DNA of 13,948 nt. Origin: Bacteroidales bacterium (lineage in GTDB: Bacteria > Bacteroidota > Bacteroidia > Bacteroidales > UBA7960). How positions within the stretch are numbered: the first letter of the stretch is position 1; the number at the start of each line of letters is the position of its first letter. Location of the stretch: the NCBI GenBank assembly GCA_003557965.1, contig PWND01000074.1:1-13948 (forward strand), written 5' to 3'. The notes under the pieces were generated by a model. That model did no database searches, was not told the DNA's origin, and saw only the letters and a list, made by a program, of their open reading frames with translations. Shown in pieces: positions 1-5,584 of this stretch. The position numbers were made by a program, and so were the translations under genes.

Positions 1-647
1 AGAGCGCTGAGGAAAGAGGTCATGCTTTTGTCGAAATATACGGAGAAAGACCTCAGATGATTACTTTGAGACCAAGTTTTGAGGAAATGGAGCTGATTCA
101 TCTGATTCGACCCATATCTATTCAAAAAGAAAATGAGGATATGATTTTTTATTTTCATGCCGCCAATACAAAACCACAAGGTACAACTTTTTTAATCATC
201 GATGCAAAATATGATGGGAACTCTATTCAATGGAGCATTGTATCAGATCGGCTTGAAAAGCTTTCCATAGGCACTAACACTTTGATGGAACATTATTTAG
301 GCTATATTTATGTCATGGACAATAAAGGATTCATTCATCAGGTTAATGTTAAAAATGGCAGAATAACAAAAAATGAAACTTTAACTTTCATTATACAACA
401 ATTCATGCTTGATCTGGAAAACCAGGAAAAAATCATGCACATGGCAGATATTTACAATTATAAAGGTCTTTTGATTATCAAATGGAACAGCTATATACCT
501 TCAGATGAGCATTCTTCGGTAAATAATGACTTATCCAATGCTTTGGCAATATTTATTCATGGGGATGAAGTTATTAAAACAATAACCCATGAGGAACAGC
601 CCAGTCTTTTTGATTGGATTTTTCCCCGGCAATTATTTGTTCAATAA
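1..647 (+). CDS. 3' part of an unrecognised protein (5' end outside the window)
   Basis: The reading frame is open from the first bases of the window (codons start at position 3) through to the TAA at 645-647, so this is the C-terminal ~214 residues of a longer protein. The ATG at 57 has no ribosome site and is probably internal. The piece has no membrane segment or signal peptide. It alternates short hydrophobic stretches with polar turns (for example TTFLIIDAKYDG, YLGYIYVMDNKG, YKGLLIIKWNS, ALAIFIHGDEV), which suggests repeated beta strands as in a beta-propeller or beta-sandwich. I cannot assign a family. Its last 15 bases overlap the 3' end of the convergent nitroreductase gene. The frame is convincing as coding; the function is unknown. 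Confidence 0.7.
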   Translation, partial: SAEERGHAFVEIYGERPQMITLRPSFEEMELIHLIRPISIQKENEDMIFYFHAANTKPQGTTFLIIDAKYDGNSIQWSIVSDRLEKLSIGTNTLMEHYLGYIYVMDNKGFIHQVNVKNGRITKNETLTFIIQQFMLDLENQEKIMHMADIYNYKGLLIIKWNSYIPSDEHSSVNNDLSNALAIFIHGDEVIKTITHEEQPSLFDWIFPRQLFVQ

Positions 648-1400
648 TTTACCAACAGCTGCCATATAGACTACAAACTCATCCTCGCCATCAATTTTTA
701 AATATTGATCTGCCAATTCCTGGTCATAGGCTCCTATAGCACAGGAACCACCATGGATGGAAACTGCTGCGAGCATTAAGTTTTGAGCTACATGTCCCGC
801 ATCAAGTAGAATAAGTTTTACAGATTCCATGTGATAACGCCATTCCATTCTATAAGGGAGGCAAGACCAGAAAAAACTTACTGCACAATTGCCTACAAAA
901 TCCTGGCCCAGAGCAATATCTTTCAGGGCAGACTTTGATACTTCGTCTTCAAAGCAATGTTCAAGGGCATGTTCTTTGGGCATGTATCGATAGACTCCCT
1001 GTTTCAAGCCATCTATATGATGCGCAGCAATATAAGTTTCAAAAGCATGTCTGCATCCTGCTGAAGGAACAGTGCGGAAAAAAATATAAGGTTTGGCTGA
1101 TGGCTTTCGTACTCCTTGAGTTGACCATAATAAAAATGAAAGTTCTTCCATGCTTATAGATCCTTCAGAGAATGAACGAATACTTTCTCTTTGAAGAATA
1201 GCTTGAAATAAACTATTGTTGCAAAGAATATTTTCATCAATATCAGGAAGTTGAATAATGTTGGATGAGCCTTTTGCTTCTTTAAAACATGGAGGGTGTG
1301 GCAATCCTTTCATTTGATCAGACATCGTTTGCATTTTTTTTAATTGGCTAAATTTTGCTTTAAGGATCCAGCGATTATCAAAGGGTTTATTTTCATTCAT
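633..1400 (-). CDS. SagB/ThcOx-type nitroreductase family oxidoreductase
   Basis: A 255-residue member of the FMN-dependent nitroreductase superfamily, SagB/ThcOx branch. The FMN-phosphate motif RESIRSF lies at residues 71-77, the family segment around VPSAGCRHAFETY at 111-123, and the helix DAGHVAQNLMLAA at 200-212 is typical of these enzymes. The C-terminal VVYMAAVGK at 243-251 matches the usual final strand. SagB proteins oxidise azoline rings in peptide toxins, but no cyclodehydratase (SagC/D) or precursor gene is nearby. I therefore read this as one of the many stand-alone anaerobe copies with unknown substrate. I chose the ATG at 1398-1400 because AAAGGAGC precedes it at 8-9 bases; a start further upstream at 1436 has no such site. 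It is cytoplasmic and monocistronic. The upstream promoter carries a long palindrome (see 1433-1461). Confidence 0.85.
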   Translation of the reverse strand: MNENKPFDNRWILKAKFSQLKKMQTMSDQMKGLPHPPCFKEAKGSSNIIQLPDIDENILCNNSLFQAILQRESIRSFSEGSISMEELSFLLWSTQGVRKPSAKPYIFFRTVPSAGCRHAFETYIAAHHIDGLKQGVYRYMPKEHALEHCFEDEVSKSALKDIALGQDFVGNCAVSFFWSCLPYRMEWRYHMESVKLILLDAGHVAQNLMLAAVSIHGGSCAIGAYDQELADQYLKIDGEDEFVVYMAAVGKLLNK

Positions 1401-1432
1401 TTTTGCAAGCTCCTTTACTATTAATACCCATA

Positions 1433-1461
1433 ACAATACTTTATAAAGCTTTATAAATCAA
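1433..1461 (-). promoter_or_regulatory. Promoter of the nitroreductase gene with an 18-bp palindrome in its spacer
   Basis: Read on the minus strand, TTGATT (1461-1456) and TATTGT (1438-1433) are separated by 17 bases and could be the -35 and -10 boxes. They place transcription start near 1426, about 26 bases before the ATG at 1400. A perfect 18-bp palindrome, TTTATAAAGCTTTATAAA (1440-1457), fills almost the entire spacer. This is a good position for a repressor or a spacer-binding regulator. The palindrome is seen directly; its role is inference. Confidence 0.5.
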
Positions 1462-1533
1462 ACACATTGCATTGTTTAGTTTTATTTATCTTATACAATT
1501 TGAACATAGATTTCATAAGTGATATGGCATGAA

Positions 1534-1710
1534 ATGAATAAAAAAATGAAAAGAATTTTGTTAGTTTTTCGCTACCTAATTGCTTTAATAATTTTTATTT
1601 ACGCCTTTTCTGGTTTTATACCTCTTTCTCTAGCCCAAATGATGACTTTTTTGTTCACATTTTCACTTTTATTTATTCTTTTTTCAGTTTGGATTAGTAG
1701 TTTTTTCTAA
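1534..1710 (+). CDS. Small two-helix membrane protein, unknown function
   Basis: A small frame encodes 58 residues from the ATG at 1534. Alternatives are 63 residues from a GTG at 1519 and 53 from the ATG at 1549. It has a basic N-terminus (NKKMKR), one hydrophobic helix of about 20 residues (LIALIIFIYAFSGFIPL), a short break, and a second helix running to the C-terminus (FLFTFSLLFILFSVWISSFF). The positive-inside pattern puts the N-terminus in the cytoplasm. No candidate start has a good ribosome site, so both the start and the gene are uncertain. The composition (many Phe and Leu, few polar residues) is that of a real membrane peptide, but AT-rich DNA can produce this by chance. Confidence 0.4.
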   Translation: MNKKMKRILLVFRYLIALIIFIYAFSGFIPLSLAQMMTFLFTFSLLFILFSVWISSFF

Positions 1711-1747
1711 TTTATAGAAATATAACCGATTATTACATTGAAATGAG

Positions 1748-1775
1748 TTGAAAATTTTCAAATCAATACTATAAA
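1748..1775 (+). promoter_or_regulatory. Promoter of the PrcB-domain gene with a 14-bp palindrome over the -35 box
   Basis: TTGAAA (1748-1753) and TATAAA (1770-1775) are 16 bases apart and match a vegetative promoter well. The -35 box forms the left half of a perfect 14-bp palindrome, TTGAAAATTTTCAA (1748-1761). Transcription would start near 1782, giving a leader of about 43 bases that ends with AAAGGAG at 1814-1820. A protein bound to the palindrome would block the polymerase. This is inference from position only, since such AT-rich palindromes can occur by chance. Confidence 0.45.
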
Positions 1776-1824
1776 TTTAATAAATATAAATAGGAATTTT
1801 CTTGTTGAATTTGAAAGGAGACAA

Positions 1825-2337
1825 ATGAATAAAAGAATTTTATTGTGGCTAATATTACTTATTGGTGTTTTAATAGTTATCATTTTGTTTACCAGGGGTC
1901 AACCTACAGAAGATACCACTATCGGACAACCTGATGATCCTCCTTCTATTGAAGAGCCTGTTGAAGAAATGCGCGTTTTGGCAAGTGGATCAAACAGCAC
2001 TATAGATTCCAAAGAAGTAAAAGTATTTAACGATTATGATGAGTATATTAATTTTATAGATTCCAACTTTATTGTTGCTGAAACTACAGTAGATTTTAGA
2101 GAAAGAGTTGTCGTTGCTGTTTTTATGGGTCTCCGTCCAACAGGAGGTTATCAAGTTGATATTCGTGAAGTGGAAGAGCGAGATGGGAAAATGTATGTTT
2201 ATGCATATTTCCGAACTCCTGGAGAAGATTGCATTGTAACACAACAGATCACTTATCCATACGAAATAGTAAGCATACCTCACACCAACTTGCCTATTGA
2301 AGTTGTTACTGAAGTAGAAGTTTACGATTGTCCTTAG
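1825..2337 (+). CDS. Membrane-anchored or exported protein with PrcB C-terminal domain
   Basis: This 170-residue protein starts with MNKR and a single hydrophobic helix (about residues 5-22), followed by a low-complexity acidic/proline linker (residues 24-48). There is no lipobox cysteine, so it is either anchored by an uncleaved helix or secreted. Residues ~62-165 match the PrcB C-terminal domain. The signature GLRPTGGYQVDI lies at 102-113, followed by a strand (MYVYAYFRTPG) and YPYEIVSIP at 144-152. PrcB was named in the Treponema dentilisin protease complex, and related domains occur in many Firmicutes surface proteins whose role is mostly unknown. Cys136 and Cys169 could form an extracellular disulfide. 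The ribosome site AAAGGAG at 1814-1820 fixes the ATG. The gene is monocistronic, with its own promoter and a strong terminator. Confidence 0.8.
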   Translation: MNKRILLWLILLIGVLIVIILFTRGQPTEDTTIGQPDDPPSIEEPVEEMRVLASGSNSTIDSKEVKVFNDYDEYINFIDSNFIVAETTVDFRERVVVAVFMGLRPTGGYQVDIREVEERDGKMYVYAYFRTPGEDCIVTQQITYPYEIVSIPHTNLPIEVVTEVEVYDCP

Positions 2338-2351
2338 AAAATCTTTTACAA

Positions 2352-2387
2352 CCCCTCTTGCATTTTTAATGCAAGAGGGGTTTTTTT
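2352..2387 (+). terminator. Rho-independent terminator after the PrcB-domain gene
   Basis: A perfect 12-bp stem is formed by CCCCTCTTGCAT (2352-2363) and ATGCAAGAGGGG (2369-2380), with a five-base loop and a run of seven T (2381-2387). It lies 14 bases after the stop codon. It is the strongest intrinsic terminator in the window and isolates the recombinase gene downstream from read-through. Confidence 0.95.
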
Positions 2388-2502
2388 AATGCAAAAAAAG
2401 TATCAAATAAAAATTTTTAGTCAAAAATACAGGTCTTAATATTAGTATAAGTTAATAATGATGAGGTATTATAAGTATATATTATGTAATGACTTAAAAG
2501 TC

Positions 2503-2530
2503 TTTACATATTTTAAAAACCAGTTATAAT
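2503..2530 (+). promoter_or_regulatory. Strong promoter predicted to give a leaderless recombinase mRNA
   Basis: TTTACA (2503-2508) and a perfect TATAAT (2525-2530) are 16 bases apart. The -10 box ends only seven bases before the ATG at 2538, so transcription should start at the ATG or one or two bases before it. The bases in between contain no ribosome site. A short dyad, GACTT-AA-AAGTC (2491-2502), touches the -35 box and could be an operator. Confidence 0.65.
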
Positions 2531-2537
2531 GTAGCTT

Positions 2538-3239
2538 ATGAAAGCAGCAGCATACGTTAGAGTATCTACTGAAGAACAATTGAAAGGTTTTGGGCTGGAT
2601 GTCCAGCGTGAACGTATAAAATATTACGCTAAATTCAGAGGAATAACTATTAAAAAATGGTACGAAGACTCTGGCATCAGCGCCAAAACCACTCAAAGAA
2701 AAGGACTAAATCAACTTATTCAAGACATAACGAAAAAAAAATATGATGCTCTCATTGTATATAAGCTGGATAGGCTTTCCAGAAGCCTCAGAGATCTTCT
2801 CAATTTGCTTGAAGATTCCCTTCATCCCCATAAATGTGAATTTATATCGGTAACAGAACAATTTGACACCAGTATTCCTCAAGGTAAGTTAATGGTGCAA
2901 CTTCTTGGTTCATTTGCAGAATTTGAGCGTAATCTTATTGTTGAGCGTACTTGGAATGGAAAACTTATTAAAGCGCAACAAGGTGGATATATTGGGGGTG
3001 AGCCTCCTTACGGCTTTAAGGCAGAAGGAAAAAAACTTATTATCGACAAAGAAAAAATATTTTTAGTTGACAAAATTATTCGCATGAGAAAAGGTAGAAT
3101 GTCCTATGAAGCTATTGCAAAAACATTAAATGAAGAAGGATCTTTTTTGCCCAAAAGAGGAAAAAAATGGTATGGAAAAACTATTTACAATATAGTGCAT
3201 AACAAAAAATACTATCAATATGATTTAAGTTCATTTTGA
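2538..3239 (+). CDS. Small serine recombinase (resolvase/invertase family)
   Basis: The 233-residue protein has an N-terminal resolvase catalytic domain (about residues 2-145). The nucleophile is Ser10 in YVRVSTEEQ, and the arginine-rich KLDRLSRSLRDL lies at 76-87. The long helix EFERNLIVERTWNGK (128-142) matches the E-helix linker of this family. A short 'Recombinase' DNA-binding segment follows (about 155-225; GGEPPYGF, then SYEAIAKTLNEEG and TIYNIVHNKKYY). Large serine integrases continue for another 200-300 residues with a zinc ribbon and coiled coil, which are absent here. It is thus either a genuine small recombinase or a 3'-truncated large one. It acts on DNA in the cytoplasm; its target is not visible. 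Translation is probably leaderless (promoter at 2503-2530). The last 25 bases overlap the convergent gene at 3215. Confidence 0.88.
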   Translation: MKAAAYVRVSTEEQLKGFGLDVQRERIKYYAKFRGITIKKWYEDSGISAKTTQRKGLNQLIQDITKKKYDALIVYKLDRLSRSLRDLLNLLEDSLHPHKCEFISVTEQFDTSIPQGKLMVQLLGSFAEFERNLIVERTWNGKLIKAQQGGYIGGEPPYGFKAEGKKLIIDKEKIFLVDKIIRMRKGRMSYEAIAKTLNEEGSFLPKRGKKWYGKTIYNIVHNKKYYQYDLSSF

Positions 3240-3628
3240 TGGTTTTTTATAACTTGGTCCAACCATCGTATGGCAAATCTAAATGCCTGGATGCCCTCTT
3301 CGTAATCAACGCAAGGCAAAGATAAAACAAGTTCATTTTGATCATTGAGGCGAATGTTTTCCATATCTTCAATTTCTTTTTGTTGCAAAGTCATAGCAAT
3401 ATGTTGTGCAATATGAGCAAAAGTAGTGCCTTCAGCAACAACTCTTAGAAAGCCGCCTTTTTGAGGATATTTACTTTCATGGTATAGCAAACGTGGAAAA
3501 CGAACAAAAAGAATTCTAACTGCTTCATGTGGCCAATCTTGAGATGAAGAACCCAATTGATCCAAAACGAAATCAATATATTTTTTATTGTTCTCATCTT
3601 TCATATGAATCGCTTTTATTTTTACCAT
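3215..3628 (-). CDS. Stand-alone cyanophycin synthetase N-terminal-domain-like protein
   Basis: The 137-residue protein resembles only the N-terminal domain of cyanophycin synthetase (CphA). From memory of CphA, the aligning features are FPRLLYHE (44-51), KGGFLRVVAEGTTFAHIAQH (57-76) and IAMTLQQ (77-83). These correspond to the CphA pattern P-x-L-x(3)-H, GGFL-x-R-V-x-E-GT, H-I-x(2)-H-I-A-x(2)-L-Q. A terminal helix (GIQAFRFAIRWLDQVIKN, 112-129) corresponds to the CphA segment that ends its N-domain. The ATP-grasp and Mur-ligase-like catalytic domains are missing and not encoded nearby, so it cannot make cyanophycin by itself. It could bind a peptide or polymer, but the role is unknown. The start at 3626-3628 has AAGGAG seven bases upstream. 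The gene is divergent from the phosphatase at 3774, with a dyad in the shared region. Confidence 0.65.
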   Translation of the reverse strand: MVKIKAIHMKDENNKKYIDFVLDQLGSSSQDWPHEAVRILFVRFPRLLYHESKYPQKGGFLRVVAEGTTFAHIAQHIAMTLQQKEIEDMENIRLNDQNELVLSLPCVDYEEGIQAFRFAIRWLDQVIKNHQNELKSY

Positions 3629-3684
3629 TTGGCGACTCCTTAAGGTTGATTTAATTTTATACTACCTTATTTTTAAAAAAAGTC

Positions 3685-3709
3685 CATAAAATATCTATGG
3701 TATTTTATG
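3685..3709. promoter_or_regulatory. Inverted repeat in the divergent 3629-3773 region
   Basis: Nine-base arms CATAAAATA (3685-3693) and TATTTTATG (3701-3709) are separated by seven bases. A second, overlapping pairing, CCATA (3684-3688) with TATGG (3696-3700), is mutually exclusive with it. The dyad lies between two divergent genes and just upstream of the -35 box of the phosphatase promoter, so it could be an operator for either gene. The function is inferred from position. Confidence 0.4.
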
Positions 3710-3713
3710 CAAG

Positions 3714-3741
3714 TTGAGTGGGATTATTTTACATTTATAAT
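3714..3741 (+). promoter_or_regulatory. Promoter of the HAD phosphatase gene
   Basis: TTGAGT (3714-3719) and a perfect TATAAT (3736-3741) lie 16 bases apart. Transcription would begin near 3748, leaving a short leader that contains the ribosome site AGGAAGG (3758-3764) before the ATG at 3774. Confidence 0.5.
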
Positions 3742-3773
3742 TGAAGTAATATAGAATAGGAAGGAAACAGAAA

Positions 3774-4436
3774 ATGATACAAACACCATTTAAAGCTATT
3801 ATCTTTGATTTGGATGGAACATTAATCGACACCATTGATGACCTGTGCGATACTGTAAACAAACTATTAAAAGATCATCAACTGCAAGAACACCCCAGGC
3901 AGGCATATTTAACAATGGTGGGTGACGGCATAAGGATGCTTATCAAGAGAGCATTGCCTGAAAATATCTCTTCTGATGAAAAAAATATTGATGATTGGAT
4001 GATTTTGTTCAAGCAAGCTTATCATCAAAACTGGAACAAAAAAACTCGTCCTTATTCTGGCATCAATGATATGCTTCATCAATTATGTGAAAAAAACATT
4101 AAAAAAGGAGTTCTTTCCAACAAGCCTCAAGAATTTACCAATTTATGCGTTGATCATTTCTTTCCTGGCTATCCTTTTGATGCAGTTTTCGGGGCAAGAC
4201 CAGGCAAACCGGTAAAACCTGATCCAGCTTCAGCCATTGAAATAGCAAATAATTTTAACATAGATCCCAGTGAAATCTTATATGTTGGGGATACCTCCAT
4301 AGACATGAAGACTGCTAATAATGCAGGTATGTTTCCATTGGGTGTAGAGTGGGGATTTCGAAGCAGACAAGAATTGATTGACGCTGGAGCTAAAATTATT
4401 ATTCAGCATCCTTCGGAGCTGTTGCTAGTGATTTGA
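3774..4436 (+). CDS. gph: HAD-superfamily hydrolase, phosphoglycolate phosphatase type
   Basis: A complete 220-residue HAD subfamily IA phosphatase. Motif I, IIFDLDGTLID (9-19), supplies the nucleophile Asp12 and the general acid/base Asp14. A helical cap follows. Motif II is in KGVLSNKP (about 113-120), the motif III lysine is in KPVKPDPAS, and motif IV is YVGDTSIDMKTANNAG with its metal-binding aspartates. This layout and length match phosphoglycolate phosphatase Gph, which removes 2-phosphoglycolate formed during DNA repair or oxygenation. Family members also act on pyrophosphate (PpaX) or other small phosphates, so the substrate is not certain. The start is supported by AGGAAGG about nine bases upstream. 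The gene is monocistronic and its last 38 bases overlap the convergent gene at 4399. Confidence 0.85.
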   Translation: MIQTPFKAIIFDLDGTLIDTIDDLCDTVNKLLKDHQLQEHPRQAYLTMVGDGIRMLIKRALPENISSDEKNIDDWMILFKQAYHQNWNKKTRPYSGINDMLHQLCEKNIKKGVLSNKPQEFTNLCVDHFFPGYPFDAVFGARPGKPVKPDPASAIEIANNFNIDPSEILYVGDTSIDMKTANNAGMFPLGVEWGFRSRQELIDAGAKIIIQHPSELLLVI

Positions 4437-4914
4437 GGGCTTCCAATACTTCCTCAGGTCTTTCTGTAGAAAAAACAAACTCCTGTGGTTTTCCTTTTAG
4501 TGGAACTACGACTCTGCTTGTATTTGGCAAATTGAATACAAGGCGTCTTTTTCGTTTAAATCGACTCAATCGAATACCCCATCCCCCATAAGAAAGCAAG
4601 GCATTAGCTTTATCAATATAAGGGGTTTCTATGATATTCATTTTTATAACTCTTTTAAAAAAACCAAAATTTACAACAAGTTGCTCATCATTTATTGTAA
4701 TTGCTAATTCTTTAAACTGCGCAACAATTAAAGTAGTGAAAAGAAAAAAGATTGCCATAAAAATACTGGCTCCAATAGGCCCATGGGTCTCAGAAACATC
4801 CACACCCATTAAATGAAGATAAACAATATAAAAAAAGAATATCGTGATTCCTATAAAAATAATCATCAAGGGAGTAAACAGCTTAAAACTCACTTTTTCT
4901 TGATAAAGCAACAT
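4399..4914 (-). CDS. Two-helix membrane protein with a cytoplasmic, PH-like beta domain
   Basis: The 171-residue protein has two transmembrane helices (about residues 12-36 and 49-66) linked by a short polar loop. The C-terminal half is soluble and made of alternating strands: LAITINDEQLVVNFGFFKRVI, a GGWGIRL turn, RRLVFNLP, SRVVVPLKG. It ends with a helix, RPEEVLEALKSLA. This resembles membrane-tethered bacterial PH-like proteins (the 'YcxB/bPH' style of architecture), but I cannot name the family securely. The ATG at 4912-4914 is preceded by AAGGAG at six bases; an upstream ATG at 4941 is not. The protein probably reports on or binds something at the inner face of the membrane; the function is unknown. 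Its 3' end overlaps the convergent phosphatase by 38 bases. Confidence 0.7.
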   Translation of the reverse strand: MLLYQEKVSFKLFTPLMIIFIGITIFFFYIVYLHLMGVDVSETHGPIGASIFMAIFFLFTTLIVAQFKELAITINDEQLVVNFGFFKRVIKMNIIETPYIDKANALLSYGGWGIRLSRFKRKRRLVFNLPNTSRVVVPLKGKPQEFVFSTERPEEVLEALKSLATAPKDAE

Positions 4915-4997
4915 TAGATTCTCCTTATTAAAATTTATCAAATTTTATTGTATCACAAATAAGCTTGCATAAATGAAACTTTTTTATATTTTTTATA

Positions 4998-5023
4998 TAT
5001 AATTAACATAGCTTCCAAAGGAG
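4998..5023 (+). promoter_or_regulatory. -10 box and ribosome site that decide the TTG start of the kinase
   Basis: A perfect TATAAT lies at 4998-5003 without a clear -35 box, and AAAGGAG follows at 5017-5023. The only in-frame start at a proper distance is the TTG at 5033, nine bases after the ribosome site. There is no in-frame ATG or GTG near it. A TTG start may limit translation of the kinase. Confidence 0.5.
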
Positions 5024-5032
5024 TGTTGACAA

Positions 5033-5584
5033 TTGCATAACATAGTATGTATCGCTGGTTTGTGTGGGGCAGGAAAATCTGTTGTTTCTGAATATATAGT
5101 CCAGGAGGGATTTCAATATCTTCATATTGGAAAGATAACCATGGATATTCTTAAGCAAAAAAATCTTGTCATAAATGAAACAAATGAACGCCAAGTAAGA
5201 GAATCTCTTCGAAAGCAATATGGCATGGAAGCTTATGCTTTACTCAATTTGGAAAAACTAACTCATCTTTCTTCTCAAGGCCATGTCGTTGCTGACGGTC
5301 TTTATAGTTTTTCTGAATATGTAGTTCTAAAAGATCACTTTAAGCAAAACCTTATTGTCCTTGCAGTATATGCGCCCCCTCAGTTACGCTATCAAAGGCT
5401 TTCCGTACGACCTGAACGCCAATTAACTCCTGATGAAGCAAAGAAAAGAGATTTTAATGAAATAATGAATGTTGAAAAGGGCGGACCCATTGCAATGGCA
5501 GACATAACCATTAATAACACAGGAAGTTTTGAAGAGCTCAGGAAACAAGTCAGGGAGGCTATTAATGTCATCAAAATACATTAG
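5033..5584 (+). CDS. P-loop kinase of the archaeal UPF0200 / dephospho-CoA-kinase-like type
   Basis: The 183-residue P-loop kinase has Walker A GLCGAGKS at residues 9-16. The overall pattern follows the archaeal UPF0200 family: HIGKITMDILKQKN (where archaeal members have MGDVIREE), then an ETNERQVRESLRKQYGMEAYA segment. Next are a strand with VVADGLYSFSEYVVL (IDGIRS-type in archaea), AVYAPPQLRYQRLSVR, a lid-like RDFNEIMN, and the end ADITINNTGSFEELRKQVREAI. Similar proteins are loosely annotated as dephospho-CoA kinase-like, but this is not canonical CoaE. The substrate is unproven. The stop codon lies 20 bases inside the next gene, a dCMP deaminase, so the two are translationally coupled. 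This suggests a nucleotide substrate or a regulatory role toward the deaminase. The TTG start is set by AAAGGAG. Confidence 0.75.
   Translation: MHNIVCIAGLCGAGKSVVSEYIVQEGFQYLHIGKITMDILKQKNLVINETNERQVRESLRKQYGMEAYALLNLEKLTHLSSQGHVVADGLYSFSEYVVLKDHFKQNLIVLAVYAPPQLRYQRLSVRPERQLTPDEAKKRDFNEIMNVEKGGPIAMADITINNTGSFEELRKQVREAINVIKIH

Noticed and set aside
935..1159. Plus-strand open frame of 74 codons
   Set aside because: It lies antisense within the nitroreductase gene, has no ribosome site and no recognisable composition.
633..1400. A thiazole/oxazole-modified microcin cluster around the SagB-type protein
   Set aside because: No cyclodehydratase, precursor peptide or export gene is nearby; the ABC genes are 11 kb away on a separate unit.
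1990..2283. Minus-strand open frame of 97 codons opposite the PrcB-domain gene
   Set aside because: It is antisense to a convincing coding region, with composition expected of a reverse frame.
2538..3239. An integrated phage or integrative element beside the recombinase
   Set aside because: No phage, conjugation or cargo genes and no attachment-site pair beyond a 14-base direct repeat are visible.
4631..4816. Plus-strand frame of 61 codons
   Set aside because: It is a shadow of the membrane protein gene on the minus strand, with no start signal.
5003..5218. Minus-strand frame of 71 codons
   Set aside because: It runs through the promoter and the P-loop region of the kinase gene; nothing supports it.
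5033..5584. Calling the kinase CoaE (dephospho-CoA kinase)
   Set aside because: The Walker A and the downstream motifs fit archaeal UPF0200 better; canonical CoaE motifs such as GGIGSGKS are not present.
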